Positions 28,274 to 37,204 of a DNA stretch of 64,000 bases are shown one piece after another. The position numbers were made by a program, and so were the translations under genes. The notes under the pieces were generated by a model. That model saw only the letters and a list, made by a program, of their open reading frames with translations, was not told the DNA's origin and searched no databases. This DNA comes from CAWAMR01 sp963783095. GTDB taxonomy: Bacteria; Planctomycetota; Planctomycetia; Gemmatales; Gemmataceae. Numbering within the stretch: the stretch's first letter is position 1; each line of letters starts with the position of its first letter. The stretch spans positions 186,001-250,000 of the forward strand of contig CAWAMR010000014.1 in the NCBI GenBank assembly GCA_963783095.1, in the 5' to 3' direction.

Positions 28274-29252
28274 GTTCAACACCTGCAGGACCGCTGCGAC
28301 AACCTTCTGACACACCTCTTCCATCGTTCCTTGAATGGTGGCTCCTGATGCCAGTCGATGGCCGCCGCCGCCGTCAGCGCTCCGCGATGCGATCGACCTC
28401 GACCTTCGAGCGCGACCGAAAACTCACCTTCACCGATTGATTCTGCTGCTCGATCAGGATCATCGCCACTTCGACACCTTCGACGCTGCGCGGATAATTG
28501 ATCAAGTCTTCGGTATCGGGAGGTATCGCTCCGGTTTCGGGAAAGTCCGACAAAAACACCTGGGCATATGCGACTTTTCCATCTCCTACAAGCTGCATTC
28601 GCTCCAGAACTCGACCGATCAACTTGAGCCGACCCAGCGAACTTTGATCGTATAACTCGTCGTAGATGCGATGAGGTTCGGCACCAGATCGCGTCAATTC
28701 CTCGGCCAGGGCGAAGGTCGAAGCCGTGGTATTGGGATGGTGAAACCAGCCTGTATCGGTAGCCACCGCCAAAAAGAGTGCCTGAGCGGTTTCGCACGAC
28801 AAGGGTTGACCGAGTGCCCGACACGCATCGTAAACCAATCGACCGGCCGCTTCAGCGGAAGTATCGACGAACCGCATCGCGCCGAGATCGTCCTGCGTGC
28901 GATGATGGTCGATGACGACTTTCGGCACGTTCATCGACTTCATGAACTCGGCGAAATCTCCCAGTTGGTTCCATGTTCCCGTATCCACAATAATGATGAC
29001 ATCGATATTGCGGAAGTTCTCGCCGGGTGGCTCGAACCGTTCGATCCCGGAACCTGTGGGATCGAGAAATCGATAGCGCGGCGGGATGTTGGATGCCACG
29101 ACAACGCGAACCGTCTTGCCATGTTGACGCAGATGCGCTGCCAGCGCCAACTCGGAGCCGAGGGCATCGCCATCGGGCCGAACGTGGGTCATGATCAGAA
29201 AGCGTTGATGACGTTGAACAAGTTCAACAAAGGGCAGCCAATCCAAAGGCAT
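28274..29252 (-). CDS. NrnA-like DHH/DHHA1 phosphoesterase, frameshifted
   Basis: The first 292 residues are continuous. HVRPDGDALGSELAL (DxD motif), IIIVDTGTWNQLG, VVIDHHRTQDDLG (DHH) and ATDTGWFHHPNT are the metal-binding motifs of nanoRNase/pAp phosphatases. The frame breaks at about 28380, just before the DHHA1 substrate motif GGGGHRLASGATIQG, which continues in another frame to about 28274. That frame then has no stop and runs on as a Pro/Gln-rich stretch into the cytochrome gene. The 3' limit given here is where family homology ends. It probably degrades short oligoribonucleotides or pAp in the cytoplasm. Confidence 0.8.
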
Positions 29253-29346
29253 CGGGGTGGGAACCTCAGAGCAAAGATAGAATTCATTTTATATTATGAT
29301 GGGTCTAAAATGAAGCCGAGAAAGTCAAAAGTCATCCAAAGACGTA

Positions 29347-29502
29347 CTAACCACAGTGCCACAGAGCACACAGAGAAAACAAAAAAAAGAAAAGAGAAAC
29401 AATCGGAAGGCAAGACCCACTGAGCCACGATCCAGCACTTTTTCTCGGCTTTTTTAGATTCTTCTGTCTGCGTTTGTCTTCTCTGTGTTCTCTGTGACTC
29501 TG
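29347..29502. repeat. Dispersed inverted repeat targeted by mobile element copy A
   Basis: The arm at 29347-29380 (CTAACCACAGTGCCACAGAG..) pairs with the reverse-complement arm at about 29471-29502 (TCTTCTCTGTGTTCTC), which is continued beyond the element at 31219-31224. Removal of the 1.7-kb element restores a hairpin with arms of more than 30 bases and several mismatches. The same structure occurs beside copy B. Confidence 0.7.
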
Positions 29503-31214
29503 TACTACTCATTCTGCGAATTTTGCTTTTCTAACACAATTTTCTAGGCCACTTGGCTTAGGGTTTTCAGATCGCTTTCGTGGACGTAGGACAAGGCACT
29601 GGCGAGTTGTCTGCCTCGCACGGTGATTTTGTAGCGGTGACTCTTGGGAACCTTTTGGACCAAGCCATGAGCGCGCAACAATTGTAATCGGCGTGTGACT
29701 TGACCGCTTTGCTTCTTTTTTTCCACACCAGTGGCCGTCCCGTACAGCACTGCTCGCAAATCCCGGTTGCGCAAGCCCAGCATCGCATATTCGCCTCGGT
29801 TGATGGCCCGCAGCAACTGGCTGTCTTCTGCCGACAATGGGTTTAACCCCCGATAGCGTCGCCCTGCTCGCTCGACCGGACTGCTGACCGGAGCCGTCAA
29901 CGACTCCAACGTCTCGGATGATTCCACCACCGACATCGCCTCCAAGTACGACTCGTTGGCTTTTTGCGACAACTGGCAGCGACGGTACAGATCCGCCACG
30001 CTGCGCCGCAATGACTGCCACGCCAAACGCTTGTGCGGATCGTTCTCGCGAGGTCGATATACCTTCAGCCCTTCCGCATTGTGGATCGTCGTCTCAATCC
30101 GCAAGATTCGCCCGAACTTGTCGTACATCTTCACGCTGTTGGATCCCACCCGATGCTTCATCCGCGTTCCTTCATAACGGGTCTTGCGATCACTCACCAC
30201 TTCGCCTTGGAACTTGCCATGAATCGCTCCCGACTCCGTCACATACTGCTGCAAAAACCGCATCACATCCGCGCACGAGAGGTTCTCCGTGGCGTGTCGG
30301 ATCAGACGACGATACAGCGGTTGCAACAATTCCTTCGAACGAAATGCCACATCGGTTGCCCATTCAGTTTGCTCGGCGGTCCAGTAATACTCCGGCAACG
30401 ACAACTCCCCGAGCAAATCCAGAAAGGCCGGATGGTACTGCCGCAACAAGCCCGACAGCATGGCCCCCCAATCCGTTTTCAGTTGCTCATCCAACCATTG
30501 TTGCGCTTGAGCAAAATCGGCAACCCAGGCAAACGTGTTGTCGAACCGTTGGTAAGCAAGTCCCGCTGCATTCATCTGCCGGGCCAACCACTCTCGACCG
30601 TTCATGCAAATCTGAACCTGCATCGGGAACCAAGTCATGATGCGAATGTGCATCAGGCCGTACCGAGGATCGCGAATGTACAGATAGTAGTGCAGGCACT
30701 TGCGCCAGGCCGAGTGTACTTCCAGATGTTGGGTGCCAGCGTTCTTGTGAAGCTCGTAACTGTTGCAATTCTCCACACAACTGAGCACGGCGATCAACCC
30801 GGTGAAGCTCTCGGGGATCGCATACGTCCGCAGCAGTTCGTCGAGGACTTCCTGCTTGTCTCGGTTGGCTGCCAGGTAGACCACTTTCCCCACCGGCGTT
30901 TTGCGGGCCAATTGCTCCGTGGTCTTCTTGAGCTTGCGCGAAGTACCATCGACGAAAGCCCGAAAAACCTTAAGCAGCACACCGATGAAATTCAAAAACT
31001 TGGCGAAACCCTTCACATAACAGATCCGCCGCTGTGTTCCGCGAAAGCGAATTCGGTCGAATCCGGAAAGAACCCCATAGATGTTCGCTTCGTGTTGCTG
31101 TACAAACTCTTGCATGGCATGTTCGGTGGTTGAGTTAAGTGAATCGTGACAAATCCACTCTATTCAATTCCGACATGCCTGTTTCATTTTTCATTTGGTT
31201 GCGGCTATGCCGCG
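29503..31214 (-). mobile_element. Single-gene mobile element of unrecognised class, copy A
   Basis: These 1712 bases are nearly identical to 51634-53344 in inverted orientation. Two substitutions in the gene and one A-run length difference (five versus four A before TTCGCAG) are all I find. It is flanked by ACAG on both sides (CTGT at 29499-29502 and 31215-31218 on the plus strand), consistent with a 4-bp target duplication. There are no terminal inverted repeats. The gene-proximal left end has the hairpin GCGGC-ATA-GCCGC. It sits between the NrnA-like gene and the DUF6797 gene, inside one arm of a dispersed inverted repeat. Confidence 0.82.
29544..31115 (-). CDS. Putative mobile-element protein (copy A), C-terminal winged helix
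   Basis: This intact 523-aa protein is present twice in the window with one amino-acid difference (AANRDK here, AANQDK in copy B). The N-terminal region reads EANIYGVLSGFDRIRFRGTQ. A central conserved block has YGLMHIRIMTWFPMQVQI and NGREWLARQM, followed by KHRVGSNSVKMYDKFGR and LRIETTIHNAEG. The last 90 residues (QVTRRLQLLRAHGLVQKVPK, HRYKITVRGRQLA) form a winged-helix DNA-binding domain. I see no DDE, HUH, tyrosine- or serine-recombinase motif. I recall similar uncharacterised multicopy proteins in soil bacteria, but cannot name a family. It is the only gene of the element, so it probably drives its mobility. Confidence 0.78.
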   Translation of the reverse strand: MQEFVQQHEANIYGVLSGFDRIRFRGTQRRICYVKGFAKFLNFIGVLLKVFRAFVDGTSRKLKKTTEQLARKTPVGKVVYLAANRDKQEVLDELLRTYAIPESFTGLIAVLSCVENCNSYELHKNAGTQHLEVHSAWRKCLHYYLYIRDPRYGLMHIRIMTWFPMQVQICMNGREWLARQMNAAGLAYQRFDNTFAWVADFAQAQQWLDEQLKTDWGAMLSGLLRQYHPAFLDLLGELSLPEYYWTAEQTEWATDVAFRSKELLQPLYRRLIRHATENLSCADVMRFLQQYVTESGAIHGKFQGEVVSDRKTRYEGTRMKHRVGSNSVKMYDKFGRILRIETTIHNAEGLKVYRPRENDPHKRLAWQSLRRSVADLYRRCQLSQKANESYLEAMSVVESSETLESLTAPVSSPVERAGRRYRGLNPLSAEDSQLLRAINRGEYAMLGLRNRDLRAVLYGTATGVEKKKQSGQVTRRLQLLRAHGLVQKVPKSHRYKITVRGRQLASALSYVHESDLKTLSQVA

Positions 31215-31254
31215 CTGTGGTTAGAATGTCTTTATCCAGCACATTCGACAATTG

Positions 31255-34173
31255 TCACTTCGTAAAATTCACCGTGTTCCATAGCTTCCCGTCCATTTTC
31301 ATCCCATTGGCTGTTTGCAATTCATACTTGACCCTCATCTGCATCACGGGTTTCAAATTCGCAATCTTTAGAAATACCTCTCGACGATCCTCCGACAGTG
31401 TTGCTTTTGCAACCGGCACCGGATCGTGCGCCTCTTGGTTCGTGTCGATGACCGACCAGTGCCGGGAGCCGTACTCGCCCGACCAGCGATAGTTCCACTG
31501 TTCCAGTTGGTAATGCTTCACATCCTCAGCCACCTTTTTGTCGAGTTCCTGCGTGAACTTCAGATAAATCCCTGCCGGTTCTACTCTTAGTCCGATTGGT
31601 AGCAGCACCGCCTTGCCGGTATAGCGCACCCGTTGCAGGCAGCCATCAGCGCGGGCAGCGTTTTGCCAGCCTCGCAGGCCGCAGACGTAGAGGTTTGAAT
31701 CGATTGGTGAGAATCGGCCGCGCATGACACCCGAAAGGAAAAACAAGCCAAGATCGACCGCCCCGGCCTGTGCTCTGTCCTTCTCATACTGCGGCAATAC
31801 CAGCAGCATCCGGCATCGGCCGTAAGACAAATGAAGCATTTGGCCCGAGAGCGGCCCAAACTTTCCTTCCGGAACCCAGACCTGCCCGCCGGCCGAGTTG
31901 TCTGCCTCGCGCGGCAACCAGACTAACGGCTCATCGTAAATCTTCGGCGGTATTTGCCGATGATGGGCGCGCATGTCTCCGTAAAAGCCGCCCTTCTTGT
32001 AAATGTCGATCCGTGTGACCGGCATCCAGTTGCCTTCCTGATCTGCGCCCGTTACGATCCCCGACGGCGATACTCCCAAACCGATTGGATGTCGAAATCC
32101 GGTCGAGAAGATTTCTCGCTTCTGACCATCCTTTGAGATGCGCAGCAGGCAACCACCCGTCGGTGTCTGATCGTCGCCGGTCTTGAAGAAGTAGAAATTG
32201 CCGTCCGGGTCGGTTTCGAGACAGGTGTCGAACGAGTGCTCGCCCCCAGCAGTATACCAGTCGTTGTTGAGAGTTTCGTAAAAGTCGGCTTCACCGTCGT
32301 TGTTGAGGTCGTGTAGCCGAGTCAGTTGACCGCGCTGCAACACATGAATCTTCCCATCCACAACCTTCAACCCCAACGGCTGGTACAGGCCGGTGGCGAA
32401 GCGTTTCCAGGTGAGTTTTTCCAGCTTGGCATCGGCACCATGAACCAGCCAGACATCGCCGTGCGCGGTGCAAACCGCGATGTCGCCGCTGGGCATGGTA
32501 TCCAGGCCACTGCAAAACATCAGCGCGTGGTAAGGGTTCTCATAGGGGACCGTCAAGGTGTCGATGACATAGGGACCAGTGTCTGGAGCTACCTCGCCGC
32601 GCGTGACGATCGGCTGGGTCCAGCGCGCTGGGCCGCCCTTGCAGAGCAATTGAAGATCGGCAGCAGGTTCCCACTTCTCAAATCGGGATGTGAGTTCCTG
32701 CTGGAATTCTTCTGTTCGTGACGCCATGAGCAATTTGACCCGTCTTCGCTCTTTGCCGGCGAGGATGGACATCTCAATTCGAGAGTTGTCATGAACCTCC
32801 AAGGGCACGTTGCCGACGGCATAAACTATGATCATGCTCCCCATCCCCTTCCGAGGATACACGAAGAGCAATCTTTCGTTGATTTTTTGAATCCTGTTGA
32901 TTTGACCCGGGGCAAACTCCAACACCAAACCGCGCAGACCCGTGTCAGAAGGAGCGATGTCCAGGGACCGCGTAACGACCGTCCACCCTTTCACGGATTC
33001 CAGCTCCGGCGATTCGAGAATCTCGGTTTTCCCGACCGAATAGCGCAATACCGTCTTCTTGCCATCGAGATACATCCCCTTGAACTTGGCCCATTCTTTG
33101 GGCAACGGAGCCATCGGGGAATGAGGATTCTCCCACTTTCCTGCTGGATTTGCCCAGCCCGATCCGCTCGAAGTGCTGAAGATGACCGATCCCGCAGGCG
33201 TAGGGGTGTTCAACAACCCGAATCGGCGGTTGCTATGATTTAGATAGCCACCCGTCCAGACCGCTGCGAAGCGCAGTTGATTGCGATCAAATAACACCGC
33301 AGCCTCATTCTTCTCACCGATCCGGATTGCGGTTCCTTGAAATACTCGCTCTTTACCCTTTGGCCCCGGATACTCGAAGGTGGCGTTAAAGGTTGGGCCG
33401 GTATCCATCTTGCGCAGCCGATCGTCAACCCAGTTGACATCGGTCTCCTTTTCCCAAGGCTCGACCTTGCCGCTTTGGGGCGGCGGCGTCCAGGCGGGGT
33501 CGCCCGCCAAGCCTTCTTCCTTGTCAAATCGCCAAAGCCCGATGGTATCGGCATCTTCCTTCAATTCGGTCTTCGGCACACCATTGATGACTCGAACGAT
33601 CTTTGAGATTCGCACGTCATCGATCAGTCCATCACATCCCACTCGATGGTCGCCGCCATCGGCTTCGCCGATAAGAAGCGGTCCCAGTATCGGCTTCATA
33701 CCTTCCTTCGGCATGATCGCTTGCTCCTTCACGAGTTTACCATCGACGTAGAGGTGGACCGATTTGCCGTCACGCGCCATGGCCACGTGATGCCATTGAT
33801 TGTCGGCGATGACCGTATCGGATTTAATCTCGCTTGGGATATTTCCCGGCAGATAGGCGCTGAATACACCTGACCCGGCATAACTGTAGATTTCCCAGTG
33901 CAGCGCAGAAGATTTCGGATCGGAAGAGACCAATACATTGAATGGTTCTTTGCTCGATAACCTGGTCCAGCATTCCACCGTCAAGGTGGGCCGGCGAAAG
34001 CGATCAGACCCTTCAACGATGACGGGAGATTGCCGGGCATCGAGTGCCTTGCCGAATTTGCCTTCAACGAGAATCACCGCGCGCGCAGCGGGTTTGGAAC
34101 TCGGAGGGTTCTGTGCCAATACAAACGTCGAGGCGATGGTGGACAGGATCAGACATAGACGTGGAAGAATCAT
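31255..34173 (-). CDS. Secreted LamG + DUF6797-like + beta-propeller protein
   Basis: This intact 972-aa protein has a Sec signal peptide (MILPRLCLILSTIASTFVLAQ). Residues about 45-215 form a concanavalin/LamG fold (LTVECWTRL, NQWHHVAMARDGKSVHLYVDG, GLIDDVRISK). Residues about 250-400 (DVNWVDDRLRKMDTGPTF) match the DUF6797-type module of planctomycete and verrucomicrobial proteins. Residues about 540-870 look like a PQQ/sorbosone-dehydrogenase-type propeller (GLDTMPSGDIAVCTAHGDVW, GFRHPIGLGVSPSG). Unlike many relatives it has no CxxCH cytochrome domain. Function is unknown, and periplasmic carbohydrate binding or oxidation is an inference. The 3' end lies 30 bases from the copy A insertion site. 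Confidence 0.82.
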   Translation of the reverse strand: MILPRLCLILSTIASTFVLAQNPPSSKPAARAVILVEGKFGKALDARQSPVIVEGSDRFRRPTLTVECWTRLSSKEPFNVLVSSDPKSSALHWEIYSYAGSGVFSAYLPGNIPSEIKSDTVIADNQWHHVAMARDGKSVHLYVDGKLVKEQAIMPKEGMKPILGPLLIGEADGGDHRVGCDGLIDDVRISKIVRVINGVPKTELKEDADTIGLWRFDKEEGLAGDPAWTPPPQSGKVEPWEKETDVNWVDDRLRKMDTGPTFNATFEYPGPKGKERVFQGTAIRIGEKNEAAVLFDRNQLRFAAVWTGGYLNHSNRRFGLLNTPTPAGSVIFSTSSGSGWANPAGKWENPHSPMAPLPKEWAKFKGMYLDGKKTVLRYSVGKTEILESPELESVKGWTVVTRSLDIAPSDTGLRGLVLEFAPGQINRIQKINERLLFVYPRKGMGSMIIVYAVGNVPLEVHDNSRIEMSILAGKERRRVKLLMASRTEEFQQELTSRFEKWEPAADLQLLCKGGPARWTQPIVTRGEVAPDTGPYVIDTLTVPYENPYHALMFCSGLDTMPSGDIAVCTAHGDVWLVHGADAKLEKLTWKRFATGLYQPLGLKVVDGKIHVLQRGQLTRLHDLNNDGEADFYETLNNDWYTAGGEHSFDTCLETDPDGNFYFFKTGDDQTPTGGCLLRISKDGQKREIFSTGFRHPIGLGVSPSGIVTGADQEGNWMPVTRIDIYKKGGFYGDMRAHHRQIPPKIYDEPLVWLPREADNSAGGQVWVPEGKFGPLSGQMLHLSYGRCRMLLVLPQYEKDRAQAGAVDLGLFFLSGVMRGRFSPIDSNLYVCGLRGWQNAARADGCLQRVRYTGKAVLLPIGLRVEPAGIYLKFTQELDKKVAEDVKHYQLEQWNYRWSGEYGSRHWSVIDTNQEAHDPVPVAKATLSEDRREVFLKIANLKPVMQMRVKYELQTANGMKMDGKLWNTVNFTK

Positions 34174-34200
34174 GCTGGATTCTCTTTCGGGAATGAAATA

Positions 34201-34356
34201 CCCAGGGTTCGCAAAGCCTCACCCTGGGCATTAATTGCGACGCCCTTCCAGGCTTCCAGGGCTTGGTCGCTGCCATTAAAGCCCTCAAACCATCGAGCAC
34301 CCAGCCCTGGAAGGGCGTCGCAATAAAGCCCAGGGTGAGGCTTTGCGAACCCTGGG
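34201..34356. repeat. Long two-part inverted repeat (29-bp and 19-bp perfect arms)
   Basis: 34201-34229 is the exact reverse complement of 34328-34356 (CCCAGGGTTCGCAAAG...). 34234-34252 (ATTGCGACGCCCTTCC...) is the exact reverse complement of 34306-34324. The apical part can pair imperfectly as well. It lies between the divergent DUF6797 and SCO1 genes. A partial further copy (GTGAGGCTTTGCC) occurs at 34368-34380. Confidence 0.88.
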
Positions 34357-34411
34357 ATGTTTTCAGAGTGAGGCTTTGCCTACACAAGATACCATTCAAT
34401 AGAAAGGAGTT

Positions 34412-35074
34412 ATGAAACACTCATCAAAATACATTGTAGTTTTCTTGGCGATTCTTGCATTGTCGGTTGTCTTCTTTCAGGCATGTTCTCCTTCTTCGAC
34501 GACGGCCCGGAAAAATAATCGGCATCCCGACATTTCTTACCCCATCGCGGACTTCACACTCACGGAACGCAGCGGCAAGAAAGTTCACAGGTCCGATCTT
34601 CTCGGAAAGGTTTGGATCGCCTCGTTTGTCTTCACTCGCTGTACAGGTCCCTGTCCGCAAGTTACCGCCACGATGGCCCGCCTACAGCAGGAACTTGAGA
34701 ACAAGCCCGAAATAAAGCTCGTGACGTTTACCGTCGATCCGAACCGGGATGATCCCGCGGAACTTCGCAAGTATGCCGAGCATTTCCGCGCGGACAAAGA
34801 CCGATGGTGGTTTCTCACCGGCAAAGAGGAGGAGATTCATCACCTATTGCAAGACAGTTTCAAGATCGGCATCACGCGCAATCCCAAGGCAACGGAACCC
34901 GGTCAAGAGTTCGACCACAGCACACGCCTGGTCGTGGTCGATCGCCACGGGAATGTACGTGGCTATTACCGGGGAATAGCCGATCCCGAGACGCAGGGCA
35001 ACGACCCAGCCCTTGAAGCGGATCTGAAAAAGCTCAAGGAAAAGATCAACGAGTTGTTGGAGACTGACCAATGA
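34412..35074 (+). CDS. SCO1/SenC family copper/thiol lipoprotein
   Basis: AAAGGAG precedes the ATG at 34412. The 220-aa product has a lipoprotein signal (LALSVVFFQAC), so it is probably anchored outside the inner membrane. The thioredoxin fold shows FTRCTGPCPQVTATM with the CxxxCP copper site, TFTVDPNRDDP, and the third ligand His in EFDHSTRLVVVD. SCO proteins help assemble the CuA centre of cytochrome c oxidase or act in thiol redox. No oxidase genes are nearby. The stop overlaps the next gene by ATGA. Confidence 0.9.
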   Translation: MKHSSKYIVVFLAILALSVVFFQACSPSSTTARKNNRHPDISYPIADFTLTERSGKKVHRSDLLGKVWIASFVFTRCTGPCPQVTATMARLQQELENKPEIKLVTFTVDPNRDDPAELRKYAEHFRADKDRWWFLTGKEEEIHHLLQDSFKIGITRNPKATEPGQEFDHSTRLVVVDRHGNVRGYYRGIADPETQGNDPALEADLKKLKEKINELLETDQ

Positions 35075-35946
35075 TTATTGGGATCGACCCAACGGTGGAC
35101 TATGCGTTCAAGCACTTATTTGGCCGTGAGACGACAAGACCCATCTTGATGAGTGTGCTCAACGAGGTGCGCAACTCGCCGCCCGGCCGGCGGATTGATG
35201 ATCTCGAGTTGCTCAATCCGTTCAATCCCAAGGAGGCATTCGACGACAAGCTATCGATTCTGGACATCAAGGCCCGCGACCAATTGGGCCGGCAATTCAA
35301 TGTCGAAATGCAGATGCTGGCCTATCGCTATTACGAAAAGCGGATTTTTTACTACGCCGCGAAGCTGCATCAGCAGCAGTTGCACGAAGGCGAGGATTAC
35401 CTGCAACTGAAGCCGACTATTTCGATCAGCTTCCTTAACCACGTCATGTTTCCGGAGGTACCCGACTATCATTTGCGTTTTCGGCTGCTCGAAGAATCCC
35501 GGCATTTTCCATTGACGGAAGACATCGAATTTCACATCCTGGAGTTGCCGAAGTTCAAGAAATCCGCAGATGAACTGACGAGCGGTCTGGATATTTGGCT
35601 TTACTTTTTGCGCCATGCGGCAAAGATAGATACTGAGGCAATACCGGCAGCGCTTCAGCAGCCGATGGTGCTACGCGCATTCGAGGAACTGAAAATGTTG
35701 TCGCAAACCGATGTGGAACGAGAGCGCTACGAGTCTCGGCGCATGGCTCAGTTGGATTACAACACCGGGCTGAAAGTAGCGCGTATGGAAGGGCTCGAAC
35801 AAGGCGAAAAAATCGGCATGATCCACATTCTTGAGAGTCTGCTCAACCAGGCAAAGACTCCGAGAGATCAACTTCTGTTGCTATCTATGGAAGAATTGGC
35901 CCAGATGGGCGACGCCTTGAAAGCACAACTCGCCAAGAGAGAATGA
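35071..35946 (+). CDS. Rpn-family PD-(D/E)XK nuclease / putative transposase
   Basis: This intact 291-aa protein starts MIIGIDPTVDYAFKHLFG, the signature start of the Rpn/TIGR01784 family. The catalytic core is LSILDIKARDQLGRQFNVEMQ (D and ExQ, PD-D/ExK type), followed by KRIFYYAAKLHQQQLHEGEDY. The C-terminal segment (NTGLKVARMEGLEQGEKIG) is helical. Rpn proteins promote recombination or act as toxin-like nucleases in multicopy families. Coupling to an SCO1 gene by ATGA is unusual and suggests insertion at a stop codon. Confidence 0.88.
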   Translation: MIIGIDPTVDYAFKHLFGRETTRPILMSVLNEVRNSPPGRRIDDLELLNPFNPKEAFDDKLSILDIKARDQLGRQFNVEMQMLAYRYYEKRIFYYAAKLHQQQLHEGEDYLQLKPTISISFLNHVMFPEVPDYHLRFRLLEESRHFPLTEDIEFHILELPKFKKSADELTSGLDIWLYFLRHAAKIDTEAIPAALQQPMVLRAFEELKMLSQTDVERERYESRRMAQLDYNTGLKVARMEGLEQGEKIGMIHILESLLNQAKTPRDQLLLLSMEELAQMGDALKAQLAKRE

Positions 35947-35952
35947 ACGAGC

Positions 35953-36855
35953 CTAGCCGACTTCCTTCCGCGTCGGAAATGAAGTCTGAGTTCCCGATCG
36001 TGTGACGCTGATCGAAGCGGTGCGATTCGCTTTCTCGATCGCGGCTATCAAAGGCATCCCTTCCGCGAGATACACGGCGAACGAGCCGCAGAAAGAATCT
36101 CCTGCCCCGCTGGTATCAATCGCCTCGACCGGCACAGCGCGGATATGACGAACAACTCCCGCTTGCTTGACCATTACCCCGCGTTCGCCGAGAGTCACCA
36201 CGACGGTCTTGGGACCTTTCGATTCCAGAAAATCGATCGCCGTTGCGATTGACTCCGGCGAGCTGCCCGTCAAGCCCGTCAATTCGCCGAGTTCCGGCTC
36301 ATTGGGCACGCAGATATCGACCCATTGCAATAACTCCAAAGGAAAAGTAACCGCCGGCGCGGGATTGAGAATGGTCGTGACCTTCGCTCGTCGGGCCATG
36401 CGAAACAGTTCCAATAGCGCTGGACCTGGGGTTTCCAGCGTTGCCAGTACCACATTTGCTTTCTCGATATCCGGCGTGGCCCTCTGAATGTCGTCAATGG
36501 TCACGGTCACATTGGGCCCGGCGTGAGTGATGATGCTGTTTTGCCCACCTCGATCGACCAGAATGACAGCTGTTCCTGTGGATAGATTGGGAGCGACGGT
36601 AAGATGCTCCGTCCGAATACCTTCCTTCTGAAGTTGCTGTTGGATCGCCGGTCCAAAGGCATCGGAACCCACTTTGCCAAGGAAGGTCACCTCTGCGCCG
36701 AGCCGGGCGGCAGTGACGGCCTGGTTGGCACCCTTGCCGCCAAAGCCCATTTGATAATCGGAGCAAACTTCCGTAACGCCGAGCCTTGGCATGGCGGTGA
36801 CACGAAAGGTGAGATCGATATTCGCCGAACCGGTGACGAAGATCCGTGGAGGCAT
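35953..36855 (-). CDS. rbsK: Ribokinase
   Basis: The ATG at 36855 begins MPPRIFVTGSANIDLTFRV. An open frame extends upstream through a tRNA and is not coding. PfkB-family motifs are GGKGANQAVTAARLGAEV and the catalytic DTSGAGDSFCGSFAVYL with the base Asp. VPNEPELGELTG and LGERGVMVKQ are also ribokinase-like. The product of 300 aa phosphorylates ribose or a similar sugar using ATP in the cytoplasm. No ribose transporter is nearby. It converges with the Rpn gene, six bases apart. Confidence 0.9.
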   Translation of the reverse strand: MPPRIFVTGSANIDLTFRVTAMPRLGVTEVCSDYQMGFGGKGANQAVTAARLGAEVTFLGKVGSDAFGPAIQQQLQKEGIRTEHLTVAPNLSTGTAVILVDRGGQNSIITHAGPNVTVTIDDIQRATPDIEKANVVLATLETPGPALLELFRMARRAKVTTILNPAPAVTFPLELLQWVDICVPNEPELGELTGLTGSSPESIATAIDFLESKGPKTVVVTLGERGVMVKQAGVVRHIRAVPVEAIDTSGAGDSFCGSFAVYLAEGMPLIAAIEKANRTASISVTRSGTQTSFPTRKEVG

Positions 36856-36958
36856 GGCGATTCCTTGCGGGGAGTGCGTTAAGCAGTGGCTTGGACGCGA
36901 ATCGTCTATCGAGGGGAATCGAGAATCGGAGCGGTTCAAACGGAAAGGCGACCGACAA

Positions 36959-37031
36959 TGGAGCAAAAGAGATTCGAACTCTCGACCTCTGCAGTGCGAT
37001 TGCAGCGCTCTACCAACTGAGCTATTGCCCC
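36959..37031 (-). tRNA. tRNA-Ala (anticodon CGC)
   Basis: On the minus strand, 73 bases fold as acceptor GGGGCAA/TTGCTCC, D arm GCTCAGTTGGTAGAGC, anticodon arm CTGCA-ATCGCAC-TGCAG and T arm GAGAGTTCGAATCTCTT. The anticodon is CGC, and the acceptor has the G3:U70 pair that identifies alanine tRNAs. The discriminator is A. CCA is not encoded. The neighbours are ribokinase and a hypothetical gene. Confidence 0.93.
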
Positions 37032-37204
37032 AAACCAACGTGCAAAAGGCATTCCTTGCGAGGACATGGTTTGTTGTAGGAGACGCTATCGGCGCGGCAA
37101 GTTCGGATCAGTGCCGCAAAAAACTCGTCTTGATTTCCCATTTTCCGGTTTGTACCCTCTTACAACGCGCTGTTGCGACATGATGTCGCAAACGCCAGAA
37201 CAGG

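Noticed and set aside
30033..31133. 366-codon open frame opposite the mobile-element gene, also present in copy B
   Set aside because: It is conserved only because the two copies are near-identical. It is antisense to a longer gene with a clear winged helix, and it lacks its own signals.
29503..31214. Group II intron or retroelement
   Set aside because: The protein has no reverse-transcriptase motif (YADD) and no domain V/VI-like structure was seen at the 3' end.
36856..37038. N-terminal extension of ribokinase (VGRALQSHCRGREFESLLLH)
   Set aside because: This stretch is the translated tRNA-Ala gene. The conserved ribokinase start is at 36855.
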